Shown: piece by piece, positions 7,403 to 12,855 of the stretch
Position numbering within the stretch: position 1 is the stretch's first letter
How the letters are laid out: every line of letters begins with the position of its first letter
DNA from: an uncultured Clostridia bacterium
GTDB lineage: Bacteria > Bacillota_A > Clostridia > Oscillospirales > Acutalibacteraceae
Assembly (NCBI GenBank): GCA_937891215.1
Contig: CALAEU010000006.1
Location: 1-12,855 of the forward strand
Reading direction: 5' to 3'
DNA length: 12,855 nt
Program-made: the position numbers and the translations under genes
Notes under the pieces: model-generated
What the model was told of the DNA's origin: nothing
What the model saw: the letters and a program-made list of their open reading frames with translations, nothing else
Database searches by the model: none

Positions 7403-8494
7403 TTGGAAGAGCTAAAAAGGACTTACATTCCGTTTAAGGACTGGAAAGAAAAATCAAAGCAAATTGAATACACAGAAGAAACCCCTCTGCTTGCACCCGA
7501 TGGCACATTACTTGCAAAAGGATGGGCAAGAAAAAATGTGTTCCTGTATAACAGAGATTATGTTAAAAAAGGTATCATCAGCAGAAAAGAGTGGGATTTT
7601 TACACTATTTTTGATGATGAAATGCAAATTCTTGTAAGTTTTGCAAATATAAATATCGGAGGATATGTTGCTGCAAAACTTGTTAATTTAAAAACAGGTG
7701 AAGTGATTTGCGATTCTGTACAGTATTTCGCGGGAGCAAATAAGCATGTTTCTCATTCAATCCCCGATTCACCCAGTCGGTTTAAAGATAAAATTGGCAA
7801 AACGGAGTTCGATTTTAACACTAAAGAAACAGAGCGAACTCTCAGTTACAAGGGTGAGTATAAAGGCAATTCGGTTGAAGTTTTTGCGAGTATGGAAATA
7901 ATTGACGGGCTTGAAAGTATTACGACTGTTTTCCCATTCAGTGAAGACAAAACTAAATATTTTATGACTACAAAGCAACTCTGTATGCCATGTGAGGGTA
8001 AATTCAAGGTTGGCGATTATGTTTACGAATTTACAAAAGATAAAGCGTTCTGTTCTCTTGACTGGGGTAGAGTTAATACAGTACATAAAATGGTGTGGTA
8101 CTGGGGAAGCGGTAGTCAGTATATTTATGATGAAAATGGCAAAAAACACCTTTTCGGTTTTGAAATAACCTGGGCTATTGGAGATGAAAGCAACGCAACA
8201 GAAACCTGTATTTTTTATGATGGAAAAATTCATAAAATAGGTGCGGTAGATGTCGAGAAATTCCCTAAAGGCAGATTTATGGAACCGTGGAAATTTATTT
8301 CTGAAGATGGCAGATTCAATATGACAATGGTGCCCACTTTAGACAACCATTCAGATGTAGATTTTAAAGTCGGCAGAATGAATTGCCATCAGGTTTACGG
8401 CGTGTGGAATGGCGATGTAACACTTGATGATGGCACAAAACTCGAAATAAAAGACCTTTTTACATTTTGCGAATATGTTGAAAACAGATGGTAA
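7403..8494 (+). CDS. DUF2804 family protein
   Basis: 363 residues, starting at TTG. I recognise DUF2804 from its motif order: PLLAPDGTLLAKGWARKNV at 28-46, NRDYVKKG then KEWDFY at 50-67, DWGR at 220-223, VWYWGSGS at 231-238, FGFEITWAIG near 250, and a C-terminal HQVYGVWNGDV near 339. The family's function is not established. The mostly beta-strand sequence with repeated Trp/Tyr suggests a lipocalin- or CrtC-like barrel that binds a hydrophobic ligand, but this is my inference. There is no signal peptide, so it is probably cytoplasmic. It is the second gene of an operon with an extracellular phosphoesterase, one base away, and has a good AGAGGT site for the TTG. A shared terminator follows at once. 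Confidence 0.82.
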   Translation: MEELKRTYIPFKDWKEKSKQIEYTEETPLLAPDGTLLAKGWARKNVFLYNRDYVKKGIISRKEWDFYTIFDDEMQILVSFANINIGGYVAAKLVNLKTGEVICDSVQYFAGANKHVSHSIPDSPSRFKDKIGKTEFDFNTKETERTLSYKGEYKGNSVEVFASMEIIDGLESITTVFPFSEDKTKYFMTTKQLCMPCEGKFKVGDYVYEFTKDKAFCSLDWGRVNTVHKMVWYWGSGSQYIYDENGKKHLFGFEITWAIGDESNATETCIFYDGKIHKIGAVDVEKFPKGRFMEPWKFISEDGRFNMTMVPTLDNHSDVDFKVGRMNCHQVYGVWNGDVTLDDGTKLEIKDLFTFCEYVENRW

Positions 8495-8501
8495 AATAAA
8501 A

Positions 8502-8538
8502 ACTGAAGTTATCCTTTCGGGTAACTTCAGTCTTTTTT
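8502..8538. terminator. bidirectional terminator between convergent DUF2804 and GH95-like genes
   Basis: A 13-bp stem (8502-8514 with 8519-8531, one G-T pair) has loop TTTC. On the plus strand it is followed by C and TTTTTT (8533-8538). On the minus strand the stem is followed by TTTTATTTTA. The plus-strand T run overlaps the last two bases of the hydrolase stop codon (8537-8539), so both genes share the hairpin in a 42-bp gap. Confidence 0.9.
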
Positions 8539-10630
8539 ATGATAATAAATATGTTTCATTTTCCTGAGTTTCAAAAGAAATAATATTTCCGTTTCTCTTG
8601 AACTCAATTTCTTTATTACCAGATTCTCTTATAACAGATTTAACATCTGAACTTTCTACATTACAAAGTCTGCCTTTAAGACTTTTAATTTTAATTGCAG
8701 AAATTTTTTTGTCTTTTAATTCGGCTGAAATGAGAAAAGCACCATCTGCACGAAGATTCTCAAATGAAGCGTCATTGTTTTTGTTCCAGCAAGGGAAAAG
8801 TCTTATAACGCCTTCAAAACTTTGCATAAGCATCTCATTAATAGTTGCAGGAATTGTAGTCAGATTCTCAATACCACCACCATAGTGACGGAAAAGACCA
8901 TTAGGAAGACAAAATTCTTTAATATTCTGATGAATACCTTCAATTAAAAATTCGGGGTCAACACCAATTCTTGCACCTGCAGGTAAATAAGAGTTAGAAC
9001 CGTTGTCATCAAGTCTTCTGTCGTTTATAAAATATGTATTTTTCGCAATTTTAAGAAGTTTGTCACCGGAATTAAAGCCGATTTGTGAAGCAGGGTAAAT
9101 ATGTTGAAGTCCTACTGTGTTGTCATTTCTCCAACGAATACCAAATTTAGAATACCTGAAGCATTTCTTCCCCTTTTTAATAAATGTCGGGAACTCACTT
9201 GAGTTTTCGTTTATATCTTCCCATAAAGCGTATTTTTCAGAATTAAGATTTAATTCCTTTGCCATATTATAAACGCCTTTAAATAATAACTTTACAAGAC
9301 CAAGAGAGTTAATAGCGTTTATAGTATTTACCTGACCAAAATGAGTAAGGTATCTGAATTTTTCGCCACGATAAAATGGAATTTCGTGCGCCGCATCTTT
9401 TTTAATTACATATTTTCCATTTTCTTTAATGAGGTAATCCTCCCAGAATAATGCAACATTAAAAATAAAATCATAATAATTTTCTAATGCATATTCTTTA
9501 TCATAAGTTGAAAACCAATGCATTAAAGGAATTACACAAGCGTAAGCCGCGTGACTTTTCTGACCTAAGAAAAGAACCCCGTGCTCTTTACAGTCTGACT
9601 GACTGAAAACATCAAGAGCTTTTGGACCGAAACTGACTGGTAAAGCGTAACCTCTGCAACCAAAGAATCCTGCAAATTTTTTTGCATTTTCGCTCATATC
9701 GTAAAGTGGTGACATATAACCATCAAATAATTCAGGGTGGTTAGAAGAAAAAATGCAATAATATGGTGCTTCATAATTATAGTTCATATGATAATCTCCT
9801 GCCCAGGGGAAGAAATCATCAGTTATAAAGTTACCAAAAAGTCCTGGAGGGAATTTTTTATTACCCATACAACAAGCAAGGAGATAAAGACTTAAATTAT
9901 AAAATTTTTCTATTTTTTTGTCTTTTAATGTTACTTTTGAAGAATCAAAGAAATTTTGCCATTTTTCTCGTGTTTTTGCTTTGTCATTATCATAATCACA
10001 GACCGAAGCCATTTCTACAGCCTTTTTTGTGTGGTTACTACTATCAAAATTAGTGCAGACAGAAACACAGTAGCGTGAAATATTGCAATCGTCTGTTTGA
10101 TTAGTTTCTATTTCTTTTAAACAAACAGTTACTGCAGTTTCAATGTTAATATTTACGCCCTTGAATTCACGGGTGTAACAGTTAATGCCATTTTCAGTAA
10201 ACTGAGAATTTTCAGAGTCACAGGTGTCAGGCATTTCAATACTTATAACAGGTGAATTTTTTGACACAGGTGTTTTAATTTCGAAATAAATAATATTTTG
10301 TGGTGCTACAAAAAACTCAATTTTTGTATCAGAAAAACTACATTTAATAAGACCTTCATCAAAATATTGCTTAACGTTATAATCAGATAAATCGACATTT
10401 TTAATACGGATACTACCAACGGCTTTTATGCCACCGTCATTGTGCGCACCTGGTACAAACTTCCAGAAATCGCATTTAGAAATATGAACAATAAGGTCGT
10501 TTTCATCATTACTTAAAACAATGCCAAGGTCGCCGTTACCACAAAGAGCACCGGCAGGCATTTTTTCATAAGCTCCGTTTCCCTGAAGTTTTTCAGGCTT
10601 ATTTGTAATTTCGTTGAAATATGTATTCAT
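8537..10630 (-). CDS. GH95-like glycoside hydrolase (alpha-fucosidase/galactosidase type), cytoplasmic
   Basis: 697 residues of the six-hairpin glycosidase type. The N-terminal beta domain has MPAGALCGNGDLGIVLS at 24-40 and ISKCDFW at 50-56, as in GH95 and related DUF5703-like N-domains. The (alpha/alpha) barrel region carries WAGDYHMNYNYEAPYY at 276-291; the paired Asn283 and Asn285 match the two catalytic-site Asn of GH95 fucosidases. Further GH95-like landmarks are GQVNTINAINSLGLVKLLF (432-450), GLQHIYPASQIG (507-518) and NEMLMQSFEGVIRLFP (598-613). Asp629 and Glu416 are candidates for the remaining catalytic acids by spacing; that is inference. There is no signal peptide, so the substrate is probably an imported oligosaccharide, but no sugar transporter is visible. 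GGTGATT precedes the ATG. It is shorter than typical GH95 (about 750-800). The exact sugar is uncertain. Confidence 0.75.
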   Translation of the reverse strand: MNTYFNEITNKPEKLQGNGAYEKMPAGALCGNGDLGIVLSNDENDLIVHISKCDFWKFVPGAHNDGGIKAVGSIRIKNVDLSDYNVKQYFDEGLIKCSFSDTKIEFFVAPQNIIYFEIKTPVSKNSPVISIEMPDTCDSENSQFTENGINCYTREFKGVNINIETAVTVCLKEIETNQTDDCNISRYCVSVCTNFDSSNHTKKAVEMASVCDYDNDKAKTREKWQNFFDSSKVTLKDKKIEKFYNLSLYLLACCMGNKKFPPGLFGNFITDDFFPWAGDYHMNYNYEAPYYCIFSSNHPELFDGYMSPLYDMSENAKKFAGFFGCRGYALPVSFGPKALDVFSQSDCKEHGVLFLGQKSHAAYACVIPLMHWFSTYDKEYALENYYDFIFNVALFWEDYLIKENGKYVIKKDAAHEIPFYRGEKFRYLTHFGQVNTINAINSLGLVKLLFKGVYNMAKELNLNSEKYALWEDINENSSEFPTFIKKGKKCFRYSKFGIRWRNDNTVGLQHIYPASQIGFNSGDKLLKIAKNTYFINDRRLDDNGSNSYLPAGARIGVDPEFLIEGIHQNIKEFCLPNGLFRHYGGGIENLTTIPATINEMLMQSFEGVIRLFPCWNKNNDASFENLRADGAFLISAELKDKKISAIKIKSLKGRLCNVESSDVKSVIRESGNKEIEFKRNGNIISFETQENETYLLS

Positions 10631-10660
10631 TCAATCACCACAAAAATTTTAATTATAAAT

Positions 10661-10688
10661 ATTATAAATTATTTTGGTTTATAGTCAA
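10661..10688 (-). promoter_or_regulatory. SigA-type promoter for the GH95-like gene
   Basis: Read on the minus strand, TTGACT (10688-10683) and TATAAT (10666-10661) are separated by 16 nt, and the -10 lies 30 nt before the start codon at 10630. It is the best-matching promoter in the divergent spacer. Confidence 0.7.
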
Positions 10689-10702
10689 GAGAATAGTAAT
10701 AA
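10674..10702 (+). promoter_or_regulatory. possible divergent promoter for the PAP2/XRE operon
   Basis: TTGGTT (10674-10679) and TAATAA (10697-10702) have a 17-nt spacer. The match is weak. If used, it overlaps the hydrolase promoter on the other strand and leaves a leader of over 100 nt. An alternative is TTTACT near 10754 with TACTGT 17 nt downstream. Confidence 0.25.
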
Positions 10703-10719
10703 TTAAAATATATAAATGA

Positions 10720-10739
10720 CACGAAAAGTATCACGAAAA
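10720..10739. repeat. tandem CACGAAAA repeats in the divergent spacer
   Basis: CACGAAAA occurs at 10720-10727 and 10732-10739, a 12-nt period (about one helical turn). The repeats sit upstream of the PAP2 start and near both divergent promoters, so they could be a regulator's tandem half-sites. They are short and AT-rich, so chance is possible. Confidence 0.3.
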
Positions 10740-10797
10740 AAACGTTTGGATGCTTTACTTTTATTACGACTTTTGTTACTGTGAAGCTATAAAAACA

Positions 10798-10805
10798 AAA
10801 GGTGG
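10798..10805 (+). promoter_or_regulatory. ribosome binding site fixing the PAP2 start at 10816
   Basis: AAAGGTGG lies 10 nt before ATG at 10816. The upstream in-frame ATG at 10750 has no comparable site and would add 22 residues that no PAP2 protein needs. Confidence 0.65.
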
Positions 10806-10815
10806 TATAAGTTTT

Positions 10816-11478
10816 ATGAAAAGAAAATGTAAAATTTCATTCATTTCAGGTGTAATATTCATTGCGCTATTTATTACGTGGACATTTGCAGTTAAGTTAA
10901 TAGATGTAAAAACAGTCGGCGTAAACGGAACAAGCGTAGGGTTTGCCACCCTTAACACGTGGTTTAACAATTTAACTGAAGTAAATATGATACTTTATAA
11001 TATAACAGATTGGGCAGGGTTAGTGCCAATATTTATTTGTATGTTTTTTGGTGGTGTTGGTTTGATTCAGCTAATAAAAAGAAAAAGTTTATTAAAAGTA
11101 GATTTTGATATTATTGCTTTAGGAATTTATTATATAATAGTAATATCGGGCTACATCATATTTGAAATGATACCTATAAATTACAGACCGATTTTAATAA
11201 ACGGGATTTTAGAAAGTTCTTATCCATCATCAACTACGCTTTTAGTGTTATCTGTTATGCCAACAGTTATTTTACAAAGCAACAAAAGACTTCAAAGCCC
11301 CAAAACAAAGAAAATGATAGTACTTATGACAAATCTTTTTTCTTTGTTTATGGTGACAGGAAGACTTGTTTCGGGTGTTCATTGGGTAACAGATATTATT
11401 GGTGCATGCTTTTTAAGTATAGGATTATTTAACATTTATAAAGCAGTAGTTTTATTAAATGAAAATTGGAGTAAATAA
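10816..11478 (+). CDS. PAP2-family membrane phosphatase with altered motif 2
   Basis: 220 residues with about six hydrophobic segments, the usual PAP2 (phosphatidic acid or undecaprenyl-pyrophosphate phosphatase) layout. Motif 1 is represented by INYRP at 121-125, without an obvious upstream Lys at the canonical spacing. Motif 3 is intact as GRLVSGVHWVTD at 172-183, with His179 and Asp183. Motif 2, normally PSGH, reads YPSSTT at 136-141, so the usual His is absent. It may therefore be slower, use another acid, or act as a lipid sensor. The start at ATG 10816 is chosen for its binding site. The stop is one base before an XRE/membrane regulator, so the two are coupled. It is divergent from the GH95-like hydrolase. 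Confidence 0.8.
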   Translation: MKRKCKISFISGVIFIALFITWTFAVKLIDVKTVGVNGTSVGFATLNTWFNNLTEVNMILYNITDWAGLVPIFICMFFGGVGLIQLIKRKSLLKVDFDIIALGIYYIIVISGYIIFEMIPINYRPILINGILESSYPSSTTLLVLSVMPTVILQSNKRLQSPKTKKMIVLMTNLFSLFMVTGRLVSGVHWVTDIIGACFLSIGLFNIYKAVVLLNENWSK

Positions 11479-11479
11479 A

Positions 11480-12094
11480 ATGGAATTTAATGAAAAGCTT
11501 CAGGAATTAAGAAAAAACAGGGGACTTACTCAAGAAGAATTAGCAGAAAGTTTATATATTTCAAGAACGGCAGTTTCAAAATGGGAGTCGGGCAGGGGTT
11601 ATCCTAACATAGAATCATTAAAAGAAATTTCCAAATATTTTTCAGTCAGCATAGATGAACTGTTATCAAGTGAAAAATTACTTTTTATAGCAGAAAAAGA
11701 AAACAAAACAAACATAAAAAATATATGTGAGTTATTATTTGGTGTAGTTGATTTGTTTTATGTTTTGCTTATATTTCTGCCACTTTATCCTGATGCGGTT
11801 AACGGAATTATCTATTCTGTAAGCTTACTGAATTATACCGAAATTTCATCGTTTAATAAAACGGTTTACTGGGTGATGTTTTTAGCACTTCTTTTAATTG
11901 GTGCTACAAAAATAATGTTTGTAAAAATCAGAAAAGAAAAAGTTAATAAAGCGGTAACAGTTGTTTCTGTTATTTTTAATATTTTGATAGTTTTTCTTTT
12001 TGCAATAACAAGAGAGGTATATGCTTTAATATTAGTGTTTTTGTTTTTAATTATAAAAGGCCTGTTGATTTTTAAGAGTATAAAAGCAAATTGA
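11480..12094 (+). CDS. XRE-family repressor fused to a four-helix membrane domain
   Basis: 204 residues. Residues 4-62 form an XRE helix-turn-helix (LQELRKNRGLTQEELAESLYISRTAVSKWESGRGYPNIESLKEIS). After a short linker come about four transmembrane segments near 82-102, 129-148, 158-177 and 180-197. The DNA-binding domain should therefore be held at the inner face of the membrane. GGAG at 11468-11471 lies 8 nt before ATG at 11480, and the gene follows the PAP2 stop by one base. It could sense membrane or lipid state and control its own operon or the divergent hydrolase; that is inference. An in-frame ATG at 11459 overlaps the PAP2 gene and is less likely. Confidence 0.85.
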   Translation: MEFNEKLQELRKNRGLTQEELAESLYISRTAVSKWESGRGYPNIESLKEISKYFSVSIDELLSSEKLLFIAEKENKTNIKNICELLFGVVDLFYVLLIFLPLYPDAVNGIIYSVSLLNYTEISSFNKTVYWVMFLALLLIGATKIMFVKIRKEKVNKAVTVVSVIFNILIVFLFAITREVYALILVFLFLIIKGLLIFKSIKAN

Positions 12095-12109
12095 TAAATA
12101 ACAAACAGA

Positions 12110-12138
12110 TTGAAAAGAGTTATTAGTTGTGCTACAAT
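12110..12138 (+). promoter_or_regulatory. SigA-type promoter for the right-edge FAD oxidoreductase
   Basis: TTGAAA (12110-12115), a 17-nt spacer and TACAAT (12133-12138). The -10 overlaps an 8-bp palindrome, ACAATTGT (12134-12141). Confidence 0.75.
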
Positions 12139-12156
12139 TGTGATTGAAAATTTTTA

Positions 12157-12177
12157 AAAGATTTTATAAAACTCTTT
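12157..12177. promoter_or_regulatory. AT-rich dyad in the leader of the FAD oxidoreductase
   Basis: The perfect palindrome TTTTATAAAA (12162-12171) is flanked by AAAGA and TCTTT, with one extra C breaking the symmetry. It lies between the promoter and the Shine-Dalgarno sequence, so it could be an operator, or a weak leader hairpin. Confidence 0.3.
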
Positions 12178-12194
12178 AATCTGAGGTGAAGGTT

Positions 12195-12855
12195 ATGAAA
12201 TATAATCTTGTTGTTGTCGGTGGTGGACTTACCGGTGTTGCGGCGGCAGTAAGCGCGGCACGCGAAGGACTTACTGTTTTACTTGTTGAAAAATCGGGAT
12301 GTCTTGGCGGTGCCATTTCAAATTGCCTTGTTTACCCGTTTATGCCTTATTGGACAAAGCCATATTGGGGCGAAGCGGCAAAAAATAAAAAATATCTTTC
12401 TCAGGGTATTTTTAAAGAAATGAAAGAACGCCACGACAAATATGTAACTGATTGCAAGGACCACGAATTTAACTCAGAATATTTTAAAATTGTACTTGAT
12501 GATATGACCACTGAAGCAGGGGTAAATGTGCTTTTTCACAGTGTTTTGGCAGATGTTAAAAAGCAGGGTGAAAAAATAACTGCAGTAGAAATAATTGCTA
12601 AGAGTCAGCATTTTACAGTAGAAGCAGATTTTTTTGTTGATGCAACGGGTGACGGAGATTTATTCTACCTTGCAGGGTGTGACTTTCAGCTTGGCAGAGA
12701 AAGTGATGGACTTTGTCAGCCAATGACAACTTGTTTCAGAATGAGCGGTGTAGATCTTGACCTTTTTACAGAAGAAAGACCGAAATTACAGGAGCTTTAT
12801 AAAGAAAAACAGTCTAAAGGTGAAATTACAAATCCAAGAGAAAATATACTCGTTT
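12195..12855 (+). CDS. FAD-dependent oxidoreductase (FAD_oxidored type), partial at right edge
   Basis: The first 220 codons are present; the gene runs off the window without a stop. Residues 3-40 form the FAD Rossmann site (YNLVVVGGGLTGVAAAVSAA, Glu32 in LLVEK, then CLGGA). FFVDATGDGDLFYLAG at 146-161 is the second FAD-contact motif typical of the FAD_oxidored/succinate-dehydrogenase-like flavoproteins found in clostridia. Region 41-60 (ISNCLVYPFMPYWTKPYWGE) lies where substrate selectivity usually resides. GAGGTGA at 12183-12189 precedes ATG by 5 nt, and a good promoter lies upstream. The substrate is unknown. It shares only the generic FAD motif with the 3262 flavoprotein. Confidence 0.85.
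   Translation, partial: MKYNLVVVGGGLTGVAAAVSAAREGLTVLLVEKSGCLGGAISNCLVYPFMPYWTKPYWGEAAKNKKYLSQGIFKEMKERHDKYVTDCKDHEFNSEYFKIVLDDMTTEAGVNVLFHSVLADVKKQGEKITAVEIIAKSQHFTVEADFFVDATGDGDLFYLAGCDFQLGRESDGLCQPMTTCFRMSGVDLDLFTEERPKLQELYKEKQSKGEITNPRENILV

Noticed and set aside
3262..8494. Carotenoid biosynthesis cluster (CrtI-like protein with DUF2804 as a CrtC-like partner)
   Set aside because: No phytoene synthase or prenyl synthase is present, the two genes are in separate operons with a strong terminator between them, and the DUF2804/CrtC fold resemblance is only a guess.
10750..10815. Upstream ATG at 10750 as the PAP2 start
   Set aside because: No Shine-Dalgarno site precedes it, and the added 22 residues are not hydrophobic in a useful way. 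ATG at 10816 has AAAGGTGG at a suitable distance.
11459..11479. ATG at 11459 as the start of the membrane XRE gene
   Set aside because: It would overlap the PAP2 gene and add seven residues ahead of a domain that naturally starts at MEFNEKLQEL. GGAG is placed for the ATG at 11480.

Overview
The window is AT-rich DNA (roughly one third G+C by eye). It has strong Shine-Dalgarno sequences, SigA-type promoters, U-tailed hairpin terminators and TTG starts. The protein families point to a low-GC Gram-positive bacterium, most likely an anaerobic gut-type clostridium. That placement is inferred; there is no rRNA or other taxonomic marker here. I see no tRNA, rRNA, CRISPR array, transposase, integrase or complete mobile element.

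Layout. Positions 1-570 are degraded or unassignable accessory DNA: the tail of a gene entering from the left, a small gene broken by a frameshift, a terminator, and a short EF-hand-like coding scrap. Next come a long XRE-type regulator (571-1662) that ends in a strong terminator, and a MATE efflux transporter (1812-3188) with its own promoter. Positions 3262-5980 hold a two-gene operon: a CrtI/phytoene-dehydrogenase-like flavoprotein followed by an NAD(P)H:flavin:[2Fe-2S] reductase. It closes with an 18-bp-stem terminator. A second two-gene operon (6106-8494) encodes a membrane-anchored extracellular calcineurin-like phosphoesterase and a DUF2804 protein. It converges on a minus-strand GH95-like glycoside hydrolase (10630-8537), with one shared bidirectional terminator between them. 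Divergent from the hydrolase is a third operon (10816-12094): a PAP2-family membrane phosphatase with an altered motif 2, and an XRE repressor fused to about four membrane helices. The window closes inside an FAD-dependent oxidoreductase (12195 to the edge).

How the genes fit together. Each of the three plus-strand operons joins its genes by a one-nucleotide gap (TAA-N-start), which suggests translational coupling. The flavoprotein/reductase pair reads as an electron-transfer unit: NAD(P)H to FAD to [2Fe-2S] to a CrtI-like FAD enzyme, plausibly saturating C=C bonds of an unknown lipid, isoprenoid or steroid-like substrate. The MATE promoter and the phosphoesterase promoter are nearly the same 31-bp sequence. 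The PAP2/membrane-XRE pair looks like a self-contained envelope-sensing module. The best candidates for undescribed biology are the flavoprotein/reductase pair, the phosphoesterase/DUF2804 pair and the PAP2/membrane-XRE pair. The substrates of all three are unknown from sequence alone.
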